Counted from the first letter of the stretch, positions 1 through 8,989 are shown. The stretch: DNA of 64,000 nucleotides from MFD04580-c1 sp963702995 (GCA_963702995.1 OY969783.1:4030001-4094000); one strand, 5' to 3'. Notes: generated by a model not told the origin, from the sequence alone. Made by a program: numbers and translations.

Positions 1-853
1 GCATCTCGACGGCCGCCGGGCTCGTGTCCGACGCCTCGGGCCACTGCACGTTCAGGAATGACATATTCTTATTGCAGAAGCGACTGAACGCGGGGTGCTT
101 CATGATCGCCTCCTTGTCCTTCTGCAGGGTCGGGTTGTTCCCCTGCGAGATGAACAGGGCAAGCGGGATGGCGTTCTTTCGCGAATAAGCGACGGCTTCC
201 TTCAGGCTCTTGGCGACCTTCAGCTCTTCCGTCGGTGGCTTGGCTTTGACGACGCTGTCGCAGTAGGCGATCCAGGCCTTGGGGTTACCCTTCGTCTCCT
301 CGGGCGGGGGACGGAGCCGCGCGGTGTCATAGCCCACCCGCGCCTGGACGTCGCCGGCGGAGTCAACGAACAGGAACATCGGCACCTTGGAGATGTTGAA
401 CTGGAGTTTCAGCGCCTCATTCTGCTTGGCGACGGTCCTGCTCTGCCCGTCCCGGTCCTTGGGGAAATCGACGCGGAACGGGATAACGTTCGCCTCCGCC
501 CAGTCACGGAAGAGATCGGTGTTCAGGACTTGGTCGTCCAGTTCCTGGGTGAAGTCATCCCAGCCCGACCCGGAAAAGTAGTAGAGAATCAGCTTGTCGG
601 TCTTCTGCTGCTGCGAAAGCGCCAGCGTGTTGTTGGTGCCCCAGACGAGCGGCTTCTTCGGCAGAGGCGCCGGCGTCTTGCCTGTGGCGACCTTGTCCTT
701 CGTAGGCCCCGCGGCCGCCGGCATCGCCGGGGTCGAGGGGGCCGCACCGGCCGCGTGCCAACCCGCGGCCGCCCACACCAGCGCCGCCGAGAGCGCCAAG
801 ACGACGACTCGGGTCGAACCACGCGTGACCGCAGATGGAGGCATCGAAAACAT
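1..853 (-). CDS. Secreted thioredoxin-fold protein lacking CxxC, 3' end outside window
   Basis: The open frame starts at the ATG at 853 and runs off the window edge with no stop, giving 284 codons. The N-terminus has a basic stretch and then a hydrophobic Ala/Val/Leu segment (about residues 15-37) that looks like a signal peptide. A Pro/Ala/Lys-rich linker follows. From about residue 85 the sequence resembles the thioredoxin-like family: a strand (KLILYYFSG), the aromatic active-site region, then a Pro-containing strand (VPMFLFVDSAGD). Where active members have WCxxC, this protein reads SGWDDF near residues 96-101, so it cannot do thiol-disulfide exchange at that site. A second ATG four codons in is possible. 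The fold is a family-level inference; the substrate is unknown. Upstream (854-1413) is a long gap with a hairpin repeat. Confidence 0.7.
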   Translation of the reverse strand, partial: MFSMPPSAVTRGSTRVVVLALSAALVWAAAGWHAAGAAPSTPAMPAAAGPTKDKVATGKTPAPLPKKPLVWGTNNTLALSQQQKTDKLILYYFSGSGWDDFTQELDDQVLNTDLFRDWAEANVIPFRVDFPKDRDGQSRTVAKQNEALKLQFNISKVPMFLFVDSAGDVQARVGYDTARLRPPPEETKGNPKAWIAYCDSVVKAKPPTEELKVAKSLKEAVAYSRKNAIPLALFISQGNNPTLQKDKEAIMKHPAFSRFCNKNMSFLNVQWPEASDTSPAAVEM

Positions 854-1122
854 GATGTGGAAACCCTCGTGAATCCCCGCAAATCCCCGCCGCCGCGCCT
901 GACGAAACACGGCCCAATCCGGCGAACGCGCTCGGCTATCGATCACAGTCTGTCATACCGCGAGCAGGAGCCCGCTGTTTCGCACGCGGAAAGCGCACTT
1001 CGACTCTTGACGTACTTTAACCCCGGAAAGTTCTACGACAATCGAAAACATGCGCCGGGGCGGCGGGAGTTGCTCAAAACCGCCCGGTCCCGCGGCCGGA
1101 CGGTACGGTGGTTCGTTCGCAA

Positions 1123-1220
1123 GTAGCAGGCACATTCCATGTGCCGTTCGCCGTCATCTCAAACCGCTTCGTCGCTGAACGCCGGCAGACGGCACACGGC
1201 ACACGGAGTGTGCCTGCTAC
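1123..1220. repeat. Inverted repeat, family 1 (GTAGCAGGCACA)
   Basis: Two 25-bp arms at 1123-1147 and 1196-1220 are reverse complements with two mismatches. The outermost 12 bases (GTAGCAGGCACA) match perfectly, and each arm is itself partly palindromic (GGCACA...TGTGCC). The repeat lies in the 560-bp gap between the minus-strand thioredoxin-fold gene and the plus-strand gene at 1414. No gene is supported in the rest of the gap. Confidence 0.8.
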
Positions 1221-1413
1221 ATGGTCGCCAGCCGCAGCCGAAGCCGGGGCAGGCACGTAACCCAGGCACGTAACCATCGTCTCAACCGAAACTCCTCCCA
1301 GCCCCGAAATTTCGAAACGGAGCGAACCATTAGTCTTTGCAGGGCATTCCATTTGCGGCGACACTCAGTTCATCTTTTTAGCTGACCGCCGAACGTTTAC
1401 CCCGAGGCACCTG

Positions 1414-1662
1414 ATGACAGAATTACCTTCACCCTCCGTTGGCGATGTCGGCCTGGCAAAAGTCTCCGACGAGCTTCTGTCCGAGTTTAGCGACGCGAAA
1501 GCCCGCTTCCACGACGCCGAAACGACACGAGAGCAGGCCGTTGACGGCACCGATTTCGATCACGAACAAAAAGTCATCGAGAAGACAAAGGAACTGATCC
1601 GCGCGGAGAAGGACCTTGAAGCCGTCACCGACCGCATCGGCGGAGCCCTCAAGGCGACGTAA
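1414..1662 (+). CDS. Small charged helical protein, function unknown
   Basis: An 82-residue frame starting with ATG at 1414; a weak GAGG lies seven bases upstream. The protein is highly charged, rich in Glu, Lys, Asp and Ala, with heptad-like spacing over most of its length (ELLSEFSDAKARFHDAE and KTKELIRAEKDLEAV). It probably forms a helical hairpin or coiled coil. It has no Cys, signal peptide or membrane segment, so it should be cytoplasmic. I do not recognise a family. The acyltransferase gene starts 82 bases downstream on the same strand and might be co-transcribed. The reading frame is short but the composition is protein-like. Confidence 0.55.
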   Translation: MTELPSPSVGDVGLAKVSDELLSEFSDAKARFHDAETTREQAVDGTDFDHEQKVIEKTKELIRAEKDLEAVTDRIGGALKAT

Positions 1663-1744
1663 CAAAAAAGCTTCGCGCCGGGAAATACCTTCTGACCCCT
1701 TTTTTCGGTGGCGGCCGCGGGGGCGTTCCGGTATTTCAGGCGGC

Positions 1745-2434
1745 GTGAGCAAACGGGAGCGAAATCGTGGCGACGGATCGTCTTCATTCCAACCGGGGGG
1801 GCCGGCGTCGGAGCGAACCACCCTGCTGAAAGTGCTCACGCTCGGAAACGTCCTGCTGACCCGAGCCTATCACCGCGTGGTGGTTCGCCAGGCGCAGCCG
1901 CTCCCCAAATCGGGCCCCGTTATCCTGGTCTGCAATCACACCAGCGGCCTTGACCCCCTGTTGATCCAGGCGGTCTGCAAGCGGCCGATCGTCTGGATGA
2001 TGGCTCGCGAATATTACGAACTGAAGGGGTTGCGCTGGGTCTTCAAAGCCGCCGACTCGATCCCCGTCGAACGGACCGGACGCGATACCGCCGCCACCCG
2101 GGCGGCGCTGCGAGCGCTCGAACGGGGTCGTGTGCTCGGCATCTTCCCCGAAGGCAAAATTGCCCCCGCCCGCGAACTGCTCCCCTTTCATACGGGCGTC
2201 GCCATGATGGCCATTCGCACCCGTGCGCCGGTCTACCCCGCGTTCCTTGATGGGACACAACGAGGCCAGAGCATGCTCCGGGCGGTTCTCACTCCGAACG
2301 AGGCGACGTTGCGCTTCGGCCCCGAAGTGGACTTTGACCGATCCGGGATGAGCCGCCCGCACCTCGAGGCCGCGACGGAACGCATTCAGGCGGCCGTCCA
2401 AGAACTGGTGCGGCCGTGGCAGCCCGGCCCGTAA
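1745..2434 (+). CDS. 1-acyl-sn-glycerol-3-phosphate acyltransferase family (PlsC-like)
   Basis: A 229-residue protein from a GTG at 1745. The frame stays open upstream, but that part is Arg/Ser-rich, overlaps the previous gene and is probably not translated. The acyltransferase signature is clear: NHTSGLD gives the catalytic HX4D box (H65, D70), and FPEG at residues 134-137 is the glycerol-phosphate-binding motif. A hydrophobic stretch before the HX4D box (GPVILVC) is usual. Family members transfer an acyl chain to lysophosphatidic acid at the inner membrane in phospholipid synthesis. It is close to the usual length for the family. Which acyl acceptor it uses cannot be told from the sequence. 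The start codon is uncertain because no strong ribosome-binding site precedes it. Confidence 0.85.
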   Translation: MSKRERNRGDGSSSFQPGGPASERTTLLKVLTLGNVLLTRAYHRVVVRQAQPLPKSGPVILVCNHTSGLDPLLIQAVCKRPIVWMMAREYYELKGLRWVFKAADSIPVERTGRDTAATRAALRALERGRVLGIFPEGKIAPARELLPFHTGVAMMAIRTRAPVYPAFLDGTQRGQSMLRAVLTPNEATLRFGPEVDFDRSGMSRPHLEAATERIQAAVQELVRPWQPGP

Positions 2435-2641
2435 GACGCGGCGACACGCTCCGCCGATACAGCATCCCGAATCGCCGTCGCCCTCCTGCAGCGGCATCGT
2501 CGTGTTAGCCGCCATACGTTTTACCCACCGAGCGTCGCAACTTTCGCTCCTCAAGAATTTCTAGAGTTCCGAATCCGCCGAGGACGATGCTATTTCCGGC
2601 GGCGAGATCTCAAATAATCCCGGTGGGGCACGGGAGCTTGC

Positions 2642-2669
2642 TTGACCAACTTTTTCGCCGTGCTAGCAT
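2642..2669 (+). promoter_or_regulatory. Candidate sigma70-type promoter
   Basis: TTGACC at 2642-2647 and TAGCAT at 2664-2669 are 16 bases apart, resembling -35 and -10 boxes. No coding frame follows before the terminator at 2720-2757. The prediction rests on motif match alone, in a genus where promoter consensus is poorly known. Confidence 0.3.
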
Positions 2670-2675
2670 CCGTCG

Positions 2676-2757
2676 TAAGAAATTGATAACCCGCGCAACG
2701 GCGCATTTTCTCCCCTCCGGAAGACACCGAGCCCTGAAAGCCGGTGTCTTCTTTTTT
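2676..2757 (+). ncRNA. Candidate small RNA of about 80 nt
   Basis: The segment between the promoter-like boxes (2642-2669) and a strong intrinsic terminator would give a transcript of about 80 nt. No open frame of useful length lies inside it. It sits between the plus-strand acyltransferase and the minus-strand HIT gene, and its 3' end is nine bases from the HIT stop codon. The terminator alone could instead serve the acyltransferase mRNA, about 290 bases upstream. No known RNA family was recognised. Confidence 0.25.
2720..2757 (+). terminator. Rho-independent terminator
   Basis: A perfect 10-bp stem, GAAGACACCG (2720-2729) with CGGTGTCTTC (2742-2751), has a 12-nt loop and is followed directly by six T residues (2752-2757). 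This is the clearest intrinsic terminator seen in the window. The T-run is on the plus strand only, so it does not serve the convergent HIT gene well. Confidence 0.75.
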
Positions 2758-2765
2758 CGCCTCGC

Positions 2766-3104
2766 TCATCCCGGCGGCCACGTAAACGGGCGGCCGGCGA
2801 GGACGTGCAAATGAAGGTGGAAGACCGACTGCTGCGCGCCGCGGCCGCAGTTGATCACCGTCCGATAATCCGTGTGGCCCAGCTCCGCCATCACCCGCCC
2901 CGCGACCAAAAAAAGCTTTCCCACCAGTTCCGCGTCGCCGGGCAAAAGGTCATTCAGCGTCGGGATCACACGCTTGGGGATCACCAACAGATGCGTCGGC
3001 GCCTGCGGTGAGATGTCGTGGATAACGATGCACGCATCGTCCTCATATGCGATCGTAGCCGGGATCTGCCGGGCGATGATCTTTTCAAAAAGCGTCTGTT
3101 CCAT
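2766..3104 (-). CDS. HIT-family nucleotide hydrolase/transferase
   Basis: A 112-residue HIT protein. The start at ATG 3104 is chosen because AAGGAG lies a suitable distance upstream, although the frame is open nine codons further. The histidine triad is HLHLHVLAG near residues 96-104, with H96, H98 and H100; the middle histidine of the triad is the usual nucleophile. The N-terminal half has the expected family features (FEKIIARQIPA and HLLVIPKRVI). Members hydrolyse purine nucleotide phosphoramidates or dinucleoside polyphosphates in the cytoplasm. Length matches the HINT branch, whose usual activity is AMP-phosphoramidase. It stands alone on the minus strand, convergent with the terminator at 2720-2757. 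Confidence 0.93.
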   Translation of the reverse strand: MEQTLFEKIIARQIPATIAYEDDACIVIHDISPQAPTHLLVIPKRVIPTLNDLLPGDAELVGKLFLVAGRVMAELGHTDYRTVINCGRGAQQSVFHLHLHVLAGRPFTWPPG

Positions 3105-3243
3105 AGAGCTGATCTCCTTCGCACCGCACATCGAAGCGCCACGGGGCTGTTCTCCGACATCGCCGCTCGCCCGTCAAATGGACAGATGACCCGCCGGCGG
3201 CGCAGCGTGCCCATCTCTTGTTGGCCGTTCCGGAGCTCTGGAC

Positions 3244-3308
3244 CTGGGGACGCCGACGTCCCCCGTCTGCCTTCGGCGCCGAGCCAACGAGGACGTCGGC
3301 TTTCCCAG
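3244..3308. repeat. Inverted repeat, family 2
   Basis: Arms at 3244-3261 and 3291-3308 are 18 bases each and match in 16 positions as reverse complements (core GCCGACGTCC / GGACGTCGGC). The repeat sits in the 380-bp gap between the divergent HIT gene and the permease gene at 3487. I see no other feature in the gap. Confidence 0.65.
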
Positions 3309-3486
3309 AACGTGCCAAAAAAGGCGGCCGTACCCGTCCCGACCCATCCCGCGGATCGCCAGTCAACAGAAGCGACGGCCGGGGCATACATAGACTCACG
3401 GGAGCGGCATCCGGCCGCCGCGCGCCCGCGGCCGGCGACCCAATCGCGCCCGCTCCAACAACCCTCACAACCGACAGCCCGCAGCG

Positions 3487-4826
3487 ATGTTAAACTTTTT
3501 CTATGAGACGTTCCGCCTCGGGTTGAAGAACCTCCGGCTGCACAAGCTCCGCAGCCTGCTCACGGCGCTGGGGATCATCCTTGGCGTGGCGGCCGTCATC
3601 CTTATGGTCGCCATCGGCGAAGGCGCCAAACAGGCCGCCCTCGAACAACTCCAGCAGCTCGGCGCCACCAACATCCTCATCCGCTCGGTCAAGCCCCCCG
3701 AAAGCTCCGACGCCAGCTCCAAGACGCAGCGCATCCTCGATTACGGCCTGCGCGACCCCGACCTCGCCCGGCTCCAGACCCTGGCCGAGGTCCGCAGCAT
3801 CGTCCCCCTCCGCGATACCGAGCAGAAAGTCGTCCGCGGCGAACTCCGCGTCTCGGCGAACGCCATCGGCACCAACCCCGACATCTTCGACATCATCAAC
3901 CTGCGGCCGGCCCGCGGCCGCCTGTTCAACTGGGACGAATACAACGACCCCACCCGCAGCAGCGTCTGCGTGATCGGCGCCGAGGCGGCCCGCCAATTGT
4001 TCCCCTTCGAAGACCCGCTCGATCAGACAATCCGCGTCGGCACGGCCGGCAGCGGCACGCTCATCCTCACCGTCGTCGGCGTGCTTGAACCCACCGGCCT
4101 TCGCGCCGGCGCAGGCTCGGGCTCGGTCAACCGCGACCTGGACATGGACCTCTACTTCCCCCTGTCGCTCGCCCGCGACACCTTCGGCAGCGTGATCATC
4201 AAGCGGCTGGCCGGCTCGCAGGAGCGGAAGAAGATCGAGCTGTCGGAGATCTGGCTGAAGGTGGACAGCGTCGCCGATGTCGAACCGACGGCCGCCCGCG
4301 CCGAGCACTTGCTCGGCATCCAGCAGCGCAGCGGCTCGCTCGACCTCGCCGTCAGCCCGCGACTCGACGTGGAGGTGAAAGCCCCCATCTCCATCCTCCG
4401 GGCGGCCGAGGCCCAGCAGAAGATCTTCAACTTCGTCTTCGGCGGCATCGCCTTCGTCTCCCTGCTGGTCGGCGGGATCGGGATCATGAACATCATGCTC
4501 GCCAGCGTGACCGAGCGCACCCGCGAAATCGGCATCCGCCGGGCCCTCGCGCCAAGCGGAAGCACATCACGCTGCAGTTCCTGATCGAAACGACGCTCAT
4601 CTCCTTAAGTGGCGGCCTGATGGGCATCGCGCTGGGGATCGCCCTGGCGAAAGTGGGCCCGATCGTCGTCGCCCTCTTCAGCGACAAAAGCTACCCATTT
4701 TCCATCGCCACCTGGAGTGTCGTCGGCTCCTTCGCCGTTAGCGGCCTGATCGGCGTCGGCTTCGGCCTCTACCCCGCCGTCATGGCCGCCCGAATGAGCC
4801 CCATCGACGCCCTGCGGCATGAGTGA
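3487..4826 (+). CDS. MacB/FtsX-type ABC transporter permease, one frameshift
   Basis: The N-terminus has the family pattern: a cytoplasmic stretch (LGLKNLRLHKLRSLLTALG), a first membrane segment (IILGVAAVILMVAIG), then a large extracytoplasmic core domain to about residue 300. Three C-terminal membrane segments follow (FVFGGIAFVSLLVGGIGIMN, then two after the frameshift). TERTREIGIRRAL is the conserved FtsX loop. At about 4549 the frame drops one base: the expected RALGAKRK reads RALAPSG and stops at 4584. Continuing in the next frame gives KRKHITLQFLIETT and the last two helices, ending MSPIDALRHE at 4826. Such permeases work with a MacB-like ATPase, which is not in this window. The break is most simply one missing G. 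Confidence 0.82.
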
Positions 4827-4855
4827 TCGCCGTCGTCCCCGACTTCGCATCGGGT

Positions 4856-4977
4856 CCCCTCTCCCGGCACCCCGGGGGAGGGGTAGGAAGGGGGCTTGAG
4901 GGATAGGGAGGCGGCCTGAATGCGGGGATTAACGCCGAACCCCCACCCTTCCCTCCCCCGGCGTACCGGGAGAGGGA
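4856..4977. repeat. Palindromic repeat, family 3, copy A
   Basis: Two complementary arms, CCCTCTCCCGG...CCGGGGGAGGG (from 4856) and CCCTCCCCCGG...ACCGGGAGAGGG (to 4977), are separated by about 65 bases. Each arm is itself palindromic. Copies B (7133-7200) and C (58613-58740) have the same arms with different spacers. It lies just after the permease stop. Confidence 0.85.
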
Positions 4978-5172
4978 GAAAGGAACGGCCGCGGAAGAGG
5001 GGTTGCCTGCCCGCTTGGTCAATCGCCGGTCGAACCTTGTTGCAAGCGCCTACGTCTAACTTAGATTACGCCTCTGCCGCCAGCCGGGCCGATAAGCCCT
5101 GCTCCGCCGCTTCCGGCGAACCCTCGCGGAGTAGCCTGCTCAATTTAACATCCACGGAGTGGAGAGAAGCGA

Positions 5173-7086
5173 ATGCCTGAACCCACCGATCATCGGCGTG
5201 TCGATCCCGCGTACCTGCCGAACGTCAAGAACCGCGCCCGGCGGGCGGCCGACCCGCGACGGGCCGTCGCCGCCGCCGAATCGCTTGAGGGCCGCACGCT
5301 CCTCTCAGCCTGGTACGTCTCCACCGCGGGCACGGATGCCAACCCCGGCTCCCTGGCCCAGCCCTTTCGCACGATTCAGCAGGCCGCGACTCTCGCCCAG
5401 CCGGGGGATACCGTCTTCATCCGCGGCGGCAACTATCGGGAGACGGTCACGCCGGCCCATTCGGGCACGGCGGCCGCTCACATCACCTACACCGCGTACA
5501 ACGGCGAAAACGTGGTGATCGATGGCGCGGATGCAGTCAACGGGTTCGTGCCCTACTCGGGCAACATCTACAGGGCGACGCAGCCATGGGACCTGGGCGA
5601 GGGGCGGAACCAGGTCTTCTTCAACGGCTTGATGCTGAACGAGGCGCGCTTCCCAAACACGGCCGCCGGTGTGGTGTCCCATCCATCCACGTACACCATC
5701 AGCGCCGCGACATCGACGGGGCCGGACACCGGGATGAATACGGCGACGATCTCCGATTACCACCTGACCGCGAAAAGCGGCTTCTGGGTCGGCTCCTACA
5801 TCCACATTGGCAACGGGCAGGGATGGGTCAATCAGACCGGCCTGGTCACCGCGTCCGGCCCCGGCTATCTCACGTTCACCTACAACCGCAACAGCGCGCT
5901 CGAAGGGACCGTCAAAGGGAACAAGTATTACCTCTTCGGCAAGCTCCAGGCCCTGGATAGCCCGGGGGAGTGGTTCCACGACGCGAGCGGGAACCTTTAC
6001 GTCTATGCGCCGGACGGATCGAACCCCAACGGCAAGATCGAAGCGCGGCATCGGCAGTACGCGTGGAACCTGTCGGGGCTGGGGTACATCGACGTGTTCG
6101 GCGTCAACGCCTTCTCGGCCGCCATCACCTCCAACACCTCGACGACGCACGTCCGGTTCATCTCGGACAACATCACCTACGGCTCGCACTTCATGGTGCA
6201 GGATGTCGGCTGGGACGAGCGTCCGCAGGACGCGGCCGTCTACTTCGCCGGCGACCACAACGAGATCCGCGGCTCCACCATCGCCTACTGCGCCGGCCAC
6301 GCGGTTTTCGTGGACGGGTACTCCGACATTGTCGCGAACAACATCATCCACGACGCCGACTACGGCGGCGGGAACGGCGCCGCCGTCAACATGGGGGGCT
6401 CGGCGCACATCATTTATAAGAACACGATCTACAACACCGGCCGCAACGGCATCCGGATGAGCCACACGACGCAGTCGCAGGTGATGTTCAACCTGATCCA
6501 CGACGCGGGCCTGCAGACGACCGATGTCGGGGCGATCTACGCCTACGGCACCGACGCGATGGGGACCTACGTCGCCTATAACGACGTGTGGGGCGTGAAG
6601 ACCGGCGGTTACGGCGGCGTCGGGCTCTTCCTCGACAATGGCTGCCTGCACTTCATCCTGGACCACAACCTCGCATACGACTGCACGTCGGCGACAAAGC
6701 TGAATGAGCCGAGCAACGACAACCTGCTGATCAACAACACGCTGGTCGGCGGGATCAGCGTCGCCTCGACGGCGGTGCGCGACATGGTCGGCTCGGTCTT
6801 CCAGAACAACATCTTCGTCGGCACGGCGCAGACCGACTCGCGCGGTGTTCATCAACAACCTGGCGTTGTCAACGAAGGTGTTCGTGAGCCCCACGCTCGA
6901 CGGATCGGCCAATTACACCCTGAAGCCCGGGGCGGCCGCGATCGACGAGGGGCCCAATACGCCCCGTACACCAATGGCTTCGCCGGCACCGCCCCCGACG
7001 CCGGCGCGTTTGAGTATGGCGTAACACCCTGGGTCGCCGGCGGCATCGGGGCGGCCCCGTCGGCCCCGCCGACGCCGGGGAATTAG
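5173..7086 (+). CDS. Secreted right-handed beta-helix protein with LEPR-XLL-like motif
   Basis: A 637-codon frame with GGAGAG just upstream of the ATG. The N-terminal 50 residues are Arg/Ala-rich and end in ESLEGRTLLSAWYVS, a match to the planctomycete LEPR-XLL-type export motif. Next comes the usual start of a pectate-lyase-like beta-helix (GTDANPGSLAQPFRTIQQA, FIRGGNYRE), then many short Asn/Ile/Gly repeats (NNIIHDAD, KNTIYNTGRNGIRM, YNDVWG). Family members bind or cleave polysaccharides outside the cell. Between about 6843 and 6955 the frame is off by one and then returns: the alternative frame reads VFINNLALSTKVFVSP and ANYTLKPGAAAIDEG, which suits the family, so a compensating indel pair is likely. 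No catalytic residue can be named with confidence. Confidence 0.8.
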   Translation: MPEPTDHRRVDPAYLPNVKNRARRAADPRRAVAAAESLEGRTLLSAWYVSTAGTDANPGSLAQPFRTIQQAATLAQPGDTVFIRGGNYRETVTPAHSGTAAAHITYTAYNGENVVIDGADAVNGFVPYSGNIYRATQPWDLGEGRNQVFFNGLMLNEARFPNTAAGVVSHPSTYTISAATSTGPDTGMNTATISDYHLTAKSGFWVGSYIHIGNGQGWVNQTGLVTASGPGYLTFTYNRNSALEGTVKGNKYYLFGKLQALDSPGEWFHDASGNLYVYAPDGSNPNGKIEARHRQYAWNLSGLGYIDVFGVNAFSAAITSNTSTTHVRFISDNITYGSHFMVQDVGWDERPQDAAVYFAGDHNEIRGSTIAYCAGHAVFVDGYSDIVANNIIHDADYGGGNGAAVNMGGSAHIIYKNTIYNTGRNGIRMSHTTQSQVMFNLIHDAGLQTTDVGAIYAYGTDAMGTYVAYNDVWGVKTGGYGGVGLFLDNGCLHFILDHNLAYDCTSATKLNEPSNDNLLINNTLVGGISVASTAVRDMVGSVFQNNIFVGTAQTDSRGVHQQPGVVNEGVREPHARRIGQLHPEARGGRDRRGAQYAPYTNGFAGTAPDAGAFEYGVTPWVAGGIGAAPSAPPTPGN

Positions 7087-7132
7087 AGAACAAGAAGGTT
7101 CAACCCTTTTGCCCGACGTTGTTCCTCTCTGG

Positions 7133-7200
7133 TCCCCTCCCCCGGTACCCCGGGGGAGGGTTAGGGCCCCCAGCCCTTCCCCGGGGTACCGGGAGAGGGG
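7133..7200. repeat. Palindromic repeat, family 3, copy B
   Basis: Short-spacer copy: CCCCTCCCCCGGTACC...GGGGGAGGG followed within 20 bases by CCCCGGGGTACCGGGAGAGGGG. It lies in the 129-bp gap between the convergent beta-helix and GH26 genes, where it could act as a bidirectional transcription stop. Confidence 0.85.
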
Positions 7201-7215
7201 GAAGCCGGCCCAGCG

Positions 7216-8262
7216 TTAATTTGTGGCGCGACCCGCGAAGGGCTCCGCATAGCGTGCTTCGCCGATGCGCCGCCGGTACTCCGCCAACTGCCCCGCGTCG
7301 CGCTCGACGTCCCACTGGCTGCCGTATTGGAACCAGCAGAGCGCCTTGATGCGCGGCGTACTGTCAATTGTGTCAAAGAGCTCCTTCACCCAAGCCGCGT
7401 CGCCGGAGTAATGTGGGTTGTTCTTCGTCTGCTCCGGGCCGGTGCCTCCCTCGGGGATCATGATCGGCTTGCCGGTCTTGCCGTATAGATCCATGAACTG
7501 GCCCACCACGTCCTTGGGGTTGCGAGCGCTGTACAGATCGATCGCCAGCCAATCGGTGTAGTCGTCGCCCGGGTAGTAATCGGGCCAATCTTTTCCGCCG
7601 GAGCGGTCGCCGTTCACACACCAGACCCACGCGACGTTGTTGACGCCCGCCTTGCGAAAGCGGTCAACGACGTACTTCCAGTAGGCGATGTAGTCGGCCG
7701 CCGTGTTGCGCGTCGGGTCTTTTTTGTACCCCTCGGAGTACGGGTACCAATCGCCGTCCATTTCATGGCTCGGGCGGATGAAAATCGGGCTTTTGAACTC
7801 GCTGACGCCCTTGATCCAGTCATCCAGGTACCAATCGTACTTCCCCGCCACGACATCCTGCAGCTTCGGGGAATGCTCCTCGTCGCCGAAGTTCATCCAG
7901 GCCCACGCGATGACGGGCACAAAACCGTGCGTGCGATCCAGTTCAGCAAACCCCTTCGCTTCGCCCGCGCACGTGCCGCCGTCGGGAGTCGCGTCCATCC
8001 AGTGCCAGGTGCGCCATTTGCCGTGCTCCTGGCAATGCGCGAACCAAGAGTGTAGCGCCAGCGGCCGATCGGTGACGTTCTTGCGATAGTTTTCGAGGTG
8101 CTGCTTGAACTCCGCGGCGTCCCAGTAGCCCGGCAGGCAAAGCCCGTGATACGTGACGCCGTCGGCCGGCTCAAACCTCGCCAGCGGGCGCGTGGCCGGA
8201 CCGGCGGCAATCAACGACGGCAACAGCAGAAGGATGGCCAGCTTGAATGTGGGTATTTTCAT
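7216..8262 (-). CDS. Secreted GH26-family glycoside hydrolase
   Basis: About 348 residues from the ATG at 8262; a second in-frame ATG at 8277 is possible. An N-terminal signal peptide is clear (KLAILLLLPSLIAAGPA). The GH26 acid/base region is RPSHEMDGDWYPYS, with H166 and E167. The nucleophile candidate is E271 in PIMIPEGGT near the end of the barrel. DWLAIDLYSARNP and WFQYGSQWD fit the later strands. GH26 enzymes are retaining beta-mannanases or related endo-glycanases; the exact substrate cannot be read from sequence. The protein should work outside the cytoplasm. It is convergent with the beta-helix gene and separated from it by a palindromic repeat. Confidence 0.85.
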   Translation of the reverse strand: MKIPTFKLAILLLLPSLIAAGPATRPLARFEPADGVTYHGLCLPGYWDAAEFKQHLENYRKNVTDRPLALHSWFAHCQEHGKWRTWHWMDATPDGGTCAGEAKGFAELDRTHGFVPVIAWAWMNFGDEEHSPKLQDVVAGKYDWYLDDWIKGVSEFKSPIFIRPSHEMDGDWYPYSEGYKKDPTRNTAADYIAYWKYVVDRFRKAGVNNVAWVWCVNGDRSGGKDWPDYYPGDDYTDWLAIDLYSARNPKDVVGQFMDLYGKTGKPIMIPEGGTGPEQTKNNPHYSGDAAWVKELFDTIDSTPRIKALCWFQYGSQWDVERDAGQLAEYRRRIGEARYAEPFAGRATN

Positions 8263-8368
8263 GGGAAGCAGATCCATTCGCGATAGGCACGGCGCGACGA
8301 CCTAAGATGTCGAGTCTCGCCCCCCATGCTTCCCGAACCCCAAGCACCGCGAGCACACGTAACCGGAC

Positions 8369-8989
8369 TCAAACGGCTGCACCAGTCACTTGAGTTTGTA
8401 GGTAAGTCACAGAACCTGTCTTCATGGCCTCGGATGGAACGCTTGAGATCGTCGCAACGACAATTTGCGCAATAACGTCCCCTTCTTCCAAGACAAAATT
8501 GAATGGCCCTAAATTGGCGATCTCGAGCGTAATCTTGCCAGACCAGCTCGCATGAATGGTGGGTGCGGTAAGATGCACGAGGATGCCGGTCCGAGCGCGG
8601 GTGCTCTTCCCGTCCACAAAGCAGATCAGGCCCGCGCCCTCTTCAGGCGTTCCGACAGTCTCGCGTGTCTGCCACAACAAAAAGCCGCCCGGCTTGACGA
8701 TGATCTGATTGCCACGACGGAAGACAGGGAGCGACGCTTCGGATGGTGGTTGCTTCAGGTATCGCGGGGCAAAATCCCGATATAAGAACTTGCCGATACG
8801 CAGTTCTGCCGGCTCATGACCGCTGACTTTTTGATCGGAATTGAATTGGTCTATATCCCAGATCTTGGCCTGGTCGATCGAGTCAAGATGAAGGTCTATC
8901 GAAGTCGAATCAAATTTTTCAGGCTTCGGGTCAACGATCAAGTTTCCGCACTCGATCGCCCAGCGCAAATCACGATCAGACAGGTACAT
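8369..8989 (-). CDS. dCTP deaminase family protein (Dcd-like)
   Basis: A 206-residue protein of the dUTPase/dCTP-deaminase fold. Family landmarks in order: MYLSDRDLRWAIECG at the N-terminus; STSIDLHL (residues 28-35); LLWQTRETV (104-112); VDGKSTRARTGILVHLTAP (125-143) containing the Ser and Arg of the active site; GKITLEIANLG (151-161) with E156 as catalytic base candidate; and a C-terminal YLQTQVTG lid. The enzyme converts dCTP to dUTP for thymidylate synthesis. Some relatives act in phage defence by draining dCTP. The start overlaps the end of the upstream gene by 14 bases, indicating translational coupling. The segment is visibly more A+T-rich than its neighbours, which suggests acquisition from elsewhere. 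Confidence 0.85.
   Translation of the reverse strand: MYLSDRDLRWAIECGNLIVDPKPEKFDSTSIDLHLDSIDQAKIWDIDQFNSDQKVSGHEPAELRIGKFLYRDFAPRYLKQPPSEASLPVFRRGNQIIVKPGGFLLWQTRETVGTPEEGAGLICFVDGKSTRARTGILVHLTAPTIHASWSGKITLEIANLGPFNFVLEEGDVIAQIVVATISSVPSEAMKTGSVTYLQTQVTGAAV

Noticed and set aside
95..1126. Long plus-strand open frame over the first gene
   Set aside because: Arg/Pro/Leu-rich, no motifs; the minus-strand frame has a signal peptide and thioredoxin-like sequence.
3132..3486. Short open frames upstream of the permease
   Set aside because: No ribosome-binding site or protein-like composition; the region holds an inverted repeat.
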